Positions 13,792 through 20,623 of a stretch of 25,707 nt of DNA are shown here, one piece after another. Positions within the stretch are counted from its first letter, which is position 1, and each line of letters begins with the position of its first letter. The stretch is taken from the NCBI GenBank assembly GCA_023228825.1, contig JALOAL010000027.1, positions 1-25,707 on the forward strand. Reading direction: 5' to 3'. This DNA comes from Dehalococcoidia bacterium (lineage in GTDB: Bacteria; Chloroflexota; Dehalococcoidia; UBA2979). The position numbers and the translations under genes are program-made. The notes below the pieces were generated by a model, which did no database searches, was not told the DNA's origin, and saw only the letters and a list, made by a program, of their open reading frames with translations.

Positions 13792-15222
13792 CTATCCGAC
13801 GGCGATGGCGCGGGTGTCCGGGGGGGCGGTCACTGGGGGCTCGGCTGGTTCGGCCCTCGTCGTGTCCCAGGCTCGGAGGGTGGCGTCCTCGGCGAGGTAG
13901 TAGATCGTCCCGCCGTCGGGCGAAAGGGCGATCTCGATGCGAGCGGTGCGAGGCGCGTCTGGGAGGGTGAGCGAGGCCTCGGGCTGCGTCCACGTGTGCG
14001 GGTCGAACGCGTGGAGGATACCGGTCGTGTCCGCGAACCAGCCGGACGTGCCCTCGGCGATGAACGGGCGGAAGTCGCCGAGCAGGGGCATACCGAAGGC
14101 GGTCGGCGAGAGCGCGGTCGCCATCGATCCGTCGCTGGTGTGGTAGACGAGCGTGGTGCCGAGGAGCGTGGGCACGATCAGGCGCCCGCCGGGGAGCAGC
14201 GCGAACTCCCTCGAGAGGTCCGCGACGCCACAGCCGGGCAGCGCGGCGTCCGCGAAGCCTTCGATCGAGAGGCCCGGTTCGCCGGTCGTCACGTTGATCG
14301 AGTGGATCGCCTCGTGGGTGTCGGCGAACCACAGGGTCTGCGCCGTCGCGTCGTAGGCGACCTCCCGGCTGCCCAGGGTGCGGCCCTGGGCGAGGTCGTC
14401 CGGGCTCGGCTGCTCGCTCCACGGGGGGAGCACCTGGCGTTCGCTCCCGTCCGCCTCGCGCATCAGGACGGATCCATCGCCCAGGGCGAAGAACCAGCGC
14501 TCCTCCCCGCTCGCTCGGGCAGCGCCGTCGCTATCGCTCGCGGCGGCGGCGCCGGCGCCGGCGCCTGGTGCCGTGACCTCGGCCTGAGGCGGGCCGTAGG
14601 CGATGAGGTGGTGGAGGTCGGCGGCGATGTCCTCTGACGTCAGGGAGTGGTCGAAGGCCAGAACCCAGCGGCCCTCGCGGTCGAGGAGGTAGACGGCTGC
14701 GGGGTGCGAAACGCTGTACCGGTCGCCGTCCTGGGGCTGACGCGTGACCTGGATACCCCAGGAGTTGAGCACCTCGTGGACGCGCTCGGGCTCGCCGGTC
14801 GCGGCGAGGAAGTCCGGGTCGAAGAAGCCCATGTAGCGGGCGAGCACCTCCGGCGTGTCTCGCTCGGGGTCGACCGCGACCATGAGGACCGCCACCTCGT
14901 CCTGTTCTGCGGGGTCCAGGCGGTCGATGGCCTGCTTCAGGATGCTCAGGGTCAGCGGGCAGACATCCGGGCAGTGCGTGTAGCCGAAGTAGACGGCGAC
15001 GTAGCGGCCTCGGAGGTCGTCGCTGCGCAGCGGCTGCCCGTCGGTCCCGACCAGTTCGAAGCCCGGCATCTCCACGGCGGGCGTGACCTGCGTGCCGTGG
15101 AGCGCCACCGGGGGCGGCTCATCAGTGGCGACGCCGCCTCCCGAGGCGCAGGCGACGGCCAGCAGCGCGACGGAGAGGACGACGGCGCTCCAGGCAGCAC
15201 GCATGGCTGGTGGGTAACGCAT
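13792..15222 (-). CDS. Sco1/SenC-like copper chaperone fused to a beta-propeller domain
   Basis: A 476-residue lipoprotein, ATG 15222 with AAGGAGAGG upstream, 20 nt after nirK. A signal peptide ends in a lipobox (LLAVAC, Cys25). Residues about 45-190 are a Sco thioredoxin fold with the copper ligands in YFGYTHCPDVCPLTL (Cys84 and Cys88) and VSHPAAVYLL (His173). An Ala/Gly-rich linker (about 205-225) leads to roughly 250 residues of repeated four-strand motifs (WFFALGDGSVLMREADG, LWFADTHEAIHSINVTTG, GWFADTTGILHAFDPHTW, TIYYLAEDATLRAWD), typical of PQQ/WD-type propeller blades; four or five are visible. Sco proteins normally end after the thioredoxin fold, so the fusion is unusual. Operon position suggests copper delivery to, or sensing for, NirK. 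Confidence 0.88.
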   Translation of the reverse strand: MRYPPAMRAAWSAVVLSVALLAVACASGGGVATDEPPPVALHGTQVTPAVEMPGFELVGTDGQPLRSDDLRGRYVAVYFGYTHCPDVCPLTLSILKQAIDRLDPAEQDEVAVLMVAVDPERDTPEVLARYMGFFDPDFLAATGEPERVHEVLNSWGIQVTRQPQDGDRYSVSHPAAVYLLDREGRWVLAFDHSLTSEDIAADLHHLIAYGPPQAEVTAPGAGAGAAAASDSDGAARASGEERWFFALGDGSVLMREADGSERQVLPPWSEQPSPDDLAQGRTLGSREVAYDATAQTLWFADTHEAIHSINVTTGEPGLSIEGFADAALPGCGVADLSREFALLPGGRLIVPTLLGTTLVYHTSDGSMATALSPTAFGMPLLGDFRPFIAEGTSGWFADTTGILHAFDPHTWTQPEASLTLPDAPRTARIEIALSPDGGTIYYLAEDATLRAWDTTRAEPAEPPVTAPPDTRAIAVG

Positions 15223-15242
15223 CGTCCTCTCCTTTCACGTGT

Positions 15243-16358
15243 CTAGATCGCGGTGTAGATGTCCGGGGCTTCCGGGCCTTCCACGATCAGGTGGCCAGCC
15301 GCGCCCTTGGTCAGGCGGCTCAACGAGTGGTCGACCAGCACGAACGTGCCGGGAACCTCCAGCGTGAACTCGACCATCGTGGCGCCGCCGGGTGCGACGG
15401 TGACGGTCTGCACGTCCTCCGCGAGCGAAGTGAACGAGCCCCACGTGGCCACGCGGTCGAAGATCTCCCCGATCACGTGGAACGAGGACGACAGGTTGGG
15501 ACCGCCGACGCCGAAGAAGATGCGGACCGACTCGCCCACCTTCGCGCGGAGCGCGCGCTCGCCCGTCAGCGAACCGACCGCCCCGTTGAAGACCACGTAC
15601 GTGGGCCGTTCGTCCCACATCCGCTCCATGTCGAAGGTTTGCATCCCCGGCTCACCGGTCCCGCCCTTCGTGTAGATGTCGCCCTGGCAGACGTAGAACT
15701 CGTGGTCGACCGGCGGCAGCCCACCCTCCGGCTCCACCACCATCAGGCCGTACATCCCGTTCGAGATGTGCAGGTCTACCGGCGCCACGGCGCAGTGGTA
15801 GATGTAGACGCCGGGCTTCAGCGCCTTGAACCGGAACGACTTCACCTCGCCCGGGCTGACCCGAGAGAGTTCCGCGCCGCCGCCCTCGCCGGTCACCGAG
15901 TGGAAGTCCACGTTGTGGCCCACACCCGAGTCCGCCGGGTTGCTGAGCGTGACCTCTACCTGGTCCCCCACCCGCGCCCGGAACATCGGGCCCGGGACGG
16001 TGCCGTTGAAGGTCCAGTACTTGTACCCAACGCCGTCCGCGAGTTTCGCCTCGACCTCCTGCACTTCCAGGTAGACCTGGACGATGCCGGGCTCGTCACG
16101 GTCGATCGGCGGGAACATCTCCGGTACCGGCAGGTACGGGAGGTCCACCGCCGACTGCGTGGCGACGATGGGAACCCCGTTCGCCGGAGCCGCCGCGTTC
16201 GCGCCGCTCGCCGGGGTCGCGCGGACGCGGGGCGCCCTCGTGGTGCGCTCCGTGTCGGTGCAGGCCGCGCCAAGCAGGCCCACCACGGGGACGGCGGCGC
16301 CAGCCAGTCCGATGCGCCGGAGGACCTCGCGTCGTCCGACCGCCTTCTGCATGTTCAT
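15243..16358 (-). CDS. nirK: Copper-containing nitrite reductase (AniA/NirK type)
   Basis: A 371-residue periplasmic enzyme reducing nitrite to nitric oxide. ATG 16358 is preferred (AGGGGG upstream); an in-frame GTG lies at 16361. The N-terminus has a twin-arginine-like RREVLRRIGLAG and a lipobox-like LLGAAC, so it may be a Tat-exported lipoprotein as AniA is a lipoprotein. Two cupredoxin domains follow. Copper ligands are visible: HNVDFH (His148 type 1, Asp151 catalytic, His153 type 2), YHCAVAPVDLHISNGMYG (His188, Cys189, His197, Met202), HVIGE for the second-domain His, and a later His near LVDHSLSRL. The C-x7-H-x4-M spacing matches the AniA (class II) subgroup rather than the Alcaligenes enzyme. 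It leads an operon with the Sco-propeller gene. Confidence 0.95.
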   Translation of the reverse strand: MNMQKAVGRREVLRRIGLAGAAVPVVGLLGAACTDTERTTRAPRVRATPASGANAAAPANGVPIVATQSAVDLPYLPVPEMFPPIDRDEPGIVQVYLEVQEVEAKLADGVGYKYWTFNGTVPGPMFRARVGDQVEVTLSNPADSGVGHNVDFHSVTGEGGGAELSRVSPGEVKSFRFKALKPGVYIYHCAVAPVDLHISNGMYGLMVVEPEGGLPPVDHEFYVCQGDIYTKGGTGEPGMQTFDMERMWDERPTYVVFNGAVGSLTGERALRAKVGESVRIFFGVGGPNLSSSFHVIGEIFDRVATWGSFTSLAEDVQTVTVAPGGATMVEFTLEVPGTFVLVDHSLSRLTKGAAGHLIVEGPEAPDIYTAI

Positions 16359-16458
16359 CACCGCCCCCTATCCCAACGAGTAGTGACTATCTCAATGTTG
16401 TGTGTCCTACTCTGCGATATGCAGCGGCCAGGCGCCCGCCCTGATCGGCACGAGTCCT

Positions 16459-16474
16459 TGGGACTTTGGTCCCA
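16459..16474. promoter_or_regulatory. DosR-box-like palindrome upstream of nirK
   Basis: TGGGAC-TTTG-GTCCCA is a perfect 6-bp inverted repeat around 4 nt, centred 108 bp before the nirK start. Read on the minus strand its core, GGGACCAAAGTCCC, differs at one of 14 positions from the DosR/DevR consensus core GGGACTWWAGTCCC. It could bind a NarL/LuxR-type response regulator that controls nirK under low oxygen or NO. No regulator of that type is in the window. Confidence 0.5.
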
Positions 16475-16557
16475 CAGTCTGTGCATCGCGTCACAACGGG
16501 TGGGATGGGCCGCCGAGGCCTCCCCCCGCCGGCGTCGGGCGAGACCGCGAGGGCCCG

Positions 16558-17373
16558 CTACTCGTCCGCCCGGGCCGGGGAGGTGCGGCGCATCCGCAGG
16601 AGGTAGACGAGGACGAGGGCGCCGAGGATCCCGGTCACGATGGCGGTCAACTGCGCCTGCTTCAGGCCGAACAGCGTGATGGTGTTCGCCCTCCAGAAGA
16701 AGACCACGAACTGCGTCACGCTGTAGCCGACGAGATAGGCGGCGAAGACCACCCCGGAACGCACCCGGGCCCGGATCACCCAGGACAGCACCGCCAGCAG
16801 CACCAGGTTTGCCAGGATCGAGTAGGCGGCGGCCGGGTGGTAGGCCACGCCGAGTTCCGGCGCGAACGCGCGCGCGTGCTCGTAGATCGTGCCCCACGGC
16901 AAGGACGTCTCGTAGCCGATGACGTCGCCGTTGATGATGTTGCCGATGCGACCGAATGGCTGGCCGACCGCAGCGAACAGCGCCACGGCGTCCAGCAGTG
17001 GCCACACCTCGAGACGGCGCACAGCGGCGAAGGCGACGATGGCGATGGTCACGCCGATGATGGCGCCGAAGAACGCCATGCCGCCCTGCCAGAAGGCCAG
17101 GATCCGGGCGGGCTCCCGCAGGTACGAGGCCGGGTCGTTCTGGACGACGTAGTAGAGACGCCCGCCCAGCAGTCCCGCGACGAAGGCCATCGGGAACAGG
17201 TCCCAGAGAGCGTCGACGGACGCGCCGAGCCGGGGCGCCACACGCTGCACGACCATGATCCCGACGGCGATCCCCACGACGTACATCACGCCGTACCACC
17301 GGACCGAGATCGGCCCGAGTGCGAGCGCCTCCGGATCGATCCCGATCGTGATCGCGAGCAACGGATCAAGCAC
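16558..17373 (-). CDS. lgt: Prolipoprotein diacylglyceryl transferase
   Basis: A 271-residue membrane enzyme that transfers diacylglycerol from phosphatidylglycerol to the lipobox Cys of prolipoproteins, the first step of lipoprotein maturation. It reads from GTG 17373 with GGGAGG upstream. Seven hydrophobic segments, an early SVRWYGVMYVVGI (the conserved R-x-Y-G region), GGRLYYV, GGMAFFGAIIG and the Lgt signature GRIGNIINGDVIG are all visible; length is typical. The gene overlaps ctaG by 8 bp, so translation is coupled. Its operon and the adjacent nirK operon encode four probable lipoprotein substrates (Sco, PCuC, Sco-propeller, NirK). Confidence 0.95.
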   Translation of the reverse strand: MLDPLLAITIGIDPEALALGPISVRWYGVMYVVGIAVGIMVVQRVAPRLGASVDALWDLFPMAFVAGLLGGRLYYVVQNDPASYLREPARILAFWQGGMAFFGAIIGVTIAIVAFAAVRRLEVWPLLDAVALFAAVGQPFGRIGNIINGDVIGYETSLPWGTIYEHARAFAPELGVAYHPAAAYSILANLVLLAVLSWVIRARVRSGVVFAAYLVGYSVTQFVVFFWRANTITLFGLKQAQLTAIVTGILGALVLVYLLRMRRTSPARADE

Positions 17374-18229
17374 GGCGGTCGCCTCCCGGCGTCGCCAGCA
17401 TTGCGTCCGTCCCGGCGATCACACCCTCGCGATCAGCGAGGTACGCCTCCCGGAAGACAAGTCCGAGCCGGATCATGATCACGGGCATCATCCCCACCCA
17501 ACTGAGCAGCCCGGCGACCTGCTGGTCGTCCAGCGCCGTGAACGTCGGCCAGACACGGTTCGCGAACTCGTAGGTCGTGTAGAGCGGGAAGTTGTGGAAC
17601 GTCAGGAAGATGCCCAGGAGCATGGGCGCGGGCGCCGTCCCGAGGATGTACAGGGCCTTCTTCACGAAGCGCATACTGGAGTTGCTCGAACGGAAGACCT
17701 CGAGCGACCACCAGAACAGGACGCCGGTGGTCAGCCAGACCACGTCCATGACCATCGTGCCGACCTCGCTCGCCTTCAGGAGGTCCGCGACCGACGGAAT
17801 ATGCGTCACCACCAGCGCCGCGTTGAAGGTGACGAACGTCACCATCGGACGCCGGACCACGGCAGCGAGGAAGCCCAGTCGTGGGGCCGCGAGCATACGC
17901 TCACGGAGTCCTCGTGGCGTGGCCGAGACCAGCAGCGGCGCCACCACGTAGGTGTAGAGCATGATCTGGAGCATGTTCGCGCTCAGCAGGTACCCGGCCG
18001 ACAGTTTCCCCACCGGCCAGTCCGTGGTGGCCCAGAGGAGCAGCCACGCCCCGCCGAACGCCAGGACCTGGTGCCGGGTAGGAGGGCGCCCACCAGGCTG
18101 GCGCGCGTACCACCGCATCGCCAGCACGTATCCGCTGGCGAGTCCCAGCATCAGCAGCCAGATGCCGATGTACGGCTCTGGCGTCCAGGTCCACGGGACT
18201 GCGGCCTCGCCGCTGCACCACCACCTCAT
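17366..18229 (-). CDS. ctaG: CtaG/Caa3-type cytochrome c oxidase assembly protein
   Basis: A 287-residue integral membrane protein of the caa3 CtaG family (Bacillus type, unrelated to Cox11), involved in forming active caa3 oxidase, probably in copper-centre assembly. The start ATG 18229 has an excellent GGAGGTGA. Seven or so hydrophobic segments alternate with family features: a Trp-rich N-terminus, VGKLSAGYLLSANMLQIMLY, LLVSATPRGL, VTHIPSVADL, FLTFHNFPLYTTY and GLLSWVGMMPVIMIRLGL, with conserved His in the THIP and FHNFP regions that may bind metal. It lies between pcuC and lgt, separated from pcuC by 26 nt. Confidence 0.93.
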   Translation of the reverse strand: MRWWCSGEAAVPWTWTPEPYIGIWLLMLGLASGYVLAMRWYARQPGGRPPTRHQVLAFGGAWLLLWATTDWPVGKLSAGYLLSANMLQIMLYTYVVAPLLVSATPRGLRERMLAAPRLGFLAAVVRRPMVTFVTFNAALVVTHIPSVADLLKASEVGTMVMDVVWLTTGVLFWWSLEVFRSSNSSMRFVKKALYILGTAPAPMLLGIFLTFHNFPLYTTYEFANRVWPTFTALDDQQVAGLLSWVGMMPVIMIRLGLVFREAYLADREGVIAGTDAMLATPGGDRRA

Positions 18230-18255
18230 GGGTCACCTCCCACGCCCGGCCACCG

Positions 18256-18756
18256 CTAGTGCGCGCCGTGGCCCCCCGCCGGCTCGCCGCTGGACGCGAC
18301 CACCGGGACGCTGAAGTCAACCGTGCCGTGGTGCTCGAACGTGAAGGTCATCTGGACGCTGTCGCCTTCGTGCAGTTCGCGCGTGACCTCGATCAGCATG
18401 ACGTGGTAGCCGCCGGGCTCCATCAGCAGTTCACCACCCGCGGGCAGGTCAATCGCGTCGACATGGATCATGGTCATGGTGCCGCCGTCCATGCTGGTCT
18501 GGTGCAGTTCGACGGTGTCCGTGACGTCTGCGCTCGCCGAGAGCAGCCGGTCGGCCTCGTCGCTGTGGTTGCGGAAGACCACGTAGGCAGCGGCGGTGTG
18601 TGTGGGTGGAGCGGGGATGTAGGCGCTGACGACCTCGATCAGGTCGCCCTCGTGGGTGGCCGTGGGATCGGCCGCCGTGTCATCGGCGCAGGCGCTGGCA
18701 ACCAGCAGCAGCGCGATACCGCAGGCAGCGGCCGCGTAGCGAAGGATTCGGTTCAT
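18256..18756 (-). CDS. pcuC: PCu(A)C periplasmic copper chaperone
   Basis: A 166-residue lipoprotein that carries Cu(I) to oxidase copper centres together with Sco. I use ATG 18756, which overlaps the sco stop in an ATGA (translational coupling) and gives a clean signal peptide ending LVASAC; an upstream in-frame extension is hydrophilic and unlikely. The H(M)xnMx21-22HxM motif is visible as ELHQTSMDGGTMTM and EPGGYHVMLIE. A short C-terminal tail rich in Gly and His (AGGHGAH) may add metal sites. The TAG stop sits in a CTAG. Confidence 0.93.
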   Translation of the reverse strand: MNRILRYAAAACGIALLLVASACADDTAADPTATHEGDLIEVVSAYIPAPPTHTAAAYVVFRNHSDEADRLLSASADVTDTVELHQTSMDGGTMTMIHVDAIDLPAGGELLMEPGGYHVMLIEVTRELHEGDSVQMTFTFEHHGTVDFSVPVVASSGEPAGGHGAH

Positions 18757-19388
18757 GACTCGGTGTTTCCAATCTCTGTGAGTTCTTCGATGAGGCGTGC
18801 CCAACTCTGCTGTCGGACGCCGAGCGGGAACTGCCAGGTCTCTTCATCGCCCGGGGTATAGCCAAAGACCCAGCCAGCGTGACTGACGGCGTACCTGCCG
18901 TCCCCCGGATCGGCCTCGCGTACGGCCGGTGGGACACCAGAGGCGACCTGGGCGGCGATTAACTCCTCGTCCGTACCGGTGAGGCCGATGAACGACTTGT
19001 CGAAGTGGTCGAGCCACTCCCGCAGGCGTTCCGGCGAGTCTCGAGGTGGATCGACGCCGACGAAGATCACCTTCGCCTCGCGCGCGATCTCTGGCGGCAC
19101 CTGGTCCAGGCCGCCGGCGATGTTGGCGAAGTGGATCGGGCAGACATCCGGGCAGTTCGTGTAGCCGAAGTAAAGCAGCGTGAGGTGTCCCGCCGTCTCC
19201 TCCCGGAAGTCAAAGCGGTTACCGCTCGTGTCCGTCAGGACGAAGTCAGGCCGTGGCCGGTCCTCCGCGATCCGGACGCCCTCGCGCTCGCTCGCACCGG
19301 TGTCGCCCCCGGAGCCGCCCCCGCACGCCGCCACGAGGAAGGACGCCAGGACGAGCGCCAGCGCGATGCTCCAGCGCCGCCCTGACAT
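18753..19388 (-). CDS. Sco1/SenC/PrrC copper chaperone
   Basis: A 211-residue lipoprotein with ATG 19388 and GGAGGG upstream. Signal peptide and lipobox (FLVAAC, Cys22) are followed by a Gly/Ser linker and a complete Sco thioredoxin fold. Copper ligands are in YFGYTNCPDVCPIHF (Cys79 and Cys83) and VSHAGWVF (His170). Sco delivers copper to, or keeps reduced the cysteines of, the CuA site of cytochrome c oxidase. Unlike the Sco encoded next to nirK it has no extra domain. The order sco-pcuC-ctaG is a standard copper-insertion cluster. Confidence 0.94.
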   Translation of the reverse strand: MSGRRWSIALALVLASFLVAACGGGSGGDTGASEREGVRIAEDRPRPDFVLTDTSGNRFDFREETAGHLTLLYFGYTNCPDVCPIHFANIAGGLDQVPPEIAREAKVIFVGVDPPRDSPERLREWLDHFDKSFIGLTGTDEELIAAQVASGVPPAVREADPGDGRYAVSHAGWVFGYTPGDEETWQFPLGVRQQSWARLIEELTEIGNTES

Positions 19389-19513
19389 CAGTTCCCTCCT
19401 GTGTCAGTCTTCAGCCAGCGCACGAGGAGGCCGACGTCGCCTGGCAATGCGGGTTGCGCGTGGAACCACCAGTAGACAGGGCGCGCACGTGTCGCGCACA
19501 ACAAGGCGGTCAT
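19388..19513 (-). CDS. Possible 41-residue ORF coupled to sco
   Basis: The frame starts at ATG 19513, 5 nt after AAGGAAG, and ends in a TGA that overlaps the sco ATG (TGATG), so ribosomes could re-initiate directly on sco. The product has a short Trp-rich centre (RPVYWWFHAQPALPGDVG) and no signal peptide or known domain. It could be a small protein, a leader controlling sco translation, or chance. No homology is recognised. Confidence 0.35.
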   Translation of the reverse strand: MTALLCATRARPVYWWFHAQPALPGDVGLLVRWLKTDTGGN

Positions 19514-19639
19514 ACTTCTTCCTTCTTGCCCTCGACCTGGGCCTGTCCTCGACCTGGGAGTGTGATGCGGCAAGCCGTCCAGGCCGTGCTCCCCAGGAGC
19601 GCAGGGGACGCACGACACGTGCGATGGACGCCGCGCTGC
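19514..19639. other. Gap upstream of the sco operon
   Basis: A 126-bp stretch between the small ORF and the His-rich gene. It presumably holds the sco operon promoter if that operon is not read through from the His-rich gene. No clear hexamers or operator seen. Confidence 0.3.
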
Positions 19640-20155
19640 CTAGGCCCGCGGCGGCGGCACCGTCGGCGACGTGTGACTCCCTGCCAGTGCCATTGGCACG
19701 GCGACGTTCGCCGCGAACGATGCTCCATGGCACCCCAGCACCGGCGCCTCGGGCGCGGGGAGGACACTGCCGGCCCGGTTCAGGTCGAAGAGGAACACCA
19801 CGTCCTCTTCCCCCGACGCACCGCTCGAGGCCGCTGGACCCGAGACAGATTCCCCTTCGACCGCGTCGCCCACCGGAACCAGGCCATCGGGATGGATCTC
19901 GCAGAGGTGGAAGATGAAGCCCGGAGGCACGTTGCCGGGCGCAAGCGGCTCCGCTCGCCCTCGGTCCCACGGGTGCGAGTGCGGCGCCACCTCGCCGTTG
20001 GTGTACACATGGCCGTGGTTGGGCGCCCAGCCAGCAAGGTCAGGCACAACGGGAGTGAGCCATGGCTGAGCAAGCGAGAAGATCGCCAGCACCATGAACG
20101 CGTTCCGCGTCCACCCTCGCGATCCCAGGCTGACGATGGACGATCTCATCACCAT
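19640..20155 (-). CDS. Hypothetical His-rich protein with one N-terminal membrane segment
   Basis: About 171 residues if read from ATG 20155 (ATG 20149 is equally possible; neither has a strong ribosome site, and the frame is open upstream to 20248). A hydrophobic segment at about residues 18-36 (AFMVLAIFSLAQPWLTPVV) is followed by GWAPNHGHVYTNGEVAPHSH, which contains four His and could bind metal outside the membrane. The rest contains FIFHLCEIHPDG, a Ser/Gly/Glu linker, DVVFLFDLNRAG and a Pro-rich tail ending PPPRA. I do not recognise the family. Position immediately upstream of sco-pcuC-ctaG, same strand, suggests a role in copper or oxidase assembly. Confidence 0.6.
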   Translation of the reverse strand: MVMRSSIVSLGSRGWTRNAFMVLAIFSLAQPWLTPVVPDLAGWAPNHGHVYTNGEVAPHSHPWDRGRAEPLAPGNVPPGFIFHLCEIHPDGLVPVGDAVEGESVSGPAASSGASGEEDVVFLFDLNRAGSVLPAPEAPVLGCHGASFAANVAVPMALAGSHTSPTVPPPRA

Positions 20156-20248
20156 CGAGTCTGCGACGGCCCCCGCTCGGCGGCAAGCCGCGCGACCGGC
20201 GGCGGCGGGAGTGAGGTGAATACGACAACGTGATTCCGCGCGTCGCAC

Positions 20249-20623
20249 ACAGCATCTCGCCCACGTGCGTTCCTGCGCGCGAGGTCGATGCAGCGCCGCA
20301 TCGAGGCCGCTCGAGCGGCCGATGTCCTCGCCGGAGATGGGGAGGGATTGCCTCGCGGTGGGATGGGCGATGCTCCGGGGGTGGGCGGAGCGATACCGAG
20401 GGCGTCCGACGTGCGTCCCGGCGGCGGGAGAATTTATGTTTCTCCCGTCTTCCCCGGATATCTCACCTGTGGTTTTATTCTCGCCGGTAATACGTCCGAC
20501 CGCCGGGCGTCCAACCCCGGCCTCGCGGCAATCCCAGGCGGCTCAGCACTCGATGCCCCATGGCTGACAGGTGGCCGCCGCACCTGACAGACCACGAGGC
20601 AGGTCCTCGGAAGGTCGCCACCC
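20249..20623. promoter_or_regulatory. Leader / divergent intergenic region before the right giant gene
   Basis: 375 bp without a supported gene, between the leftward His-rich gene and the rightward giant gene. It contains a perfect 16-bp palindrome, GGCCGCTCGAGCGGCC (20305-20320), and a hairpin CGGGAGAA/TTCTCCCG (20425-20432 and 20440-20447) followed by an AT-richer stretch. It should carry the promoter of the right giant gene, but I found no convincing hexamer pair. Confidence 0.4.

Noticed and set aside
13364..14422. 352-codon open frame on the minus strand
   Set aside because: Mostly a wrong-frame reading of the Sco-propeller gene. Only its last part is meaningful, as the dehydrogenase-like remnant at 13435-13665.
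16381..16400. Promoter TTGAGA/GATAGG immediately before nirK
   Set aside because: With 17-nt spacing transcription would begin almost at the start codon, leaving no room for the visible ribosome site.
16501..16557. Terminator after lgt
   Set aside because: The GC-rich stretch has only short interrupted complementarities and no T-tract.
15210..16679. 489-codon open frame on the plus strand
   Set aside because: Antisense of nirK, whose copper ligands are unambiguous on the minus strand.
16402..18259. Two overlapping plus-strand frames of more than 300 codons
   Set aside because: Antisense of lgt and ctaG; Arg/His/Asp-rich products without membrane segments or motifs.
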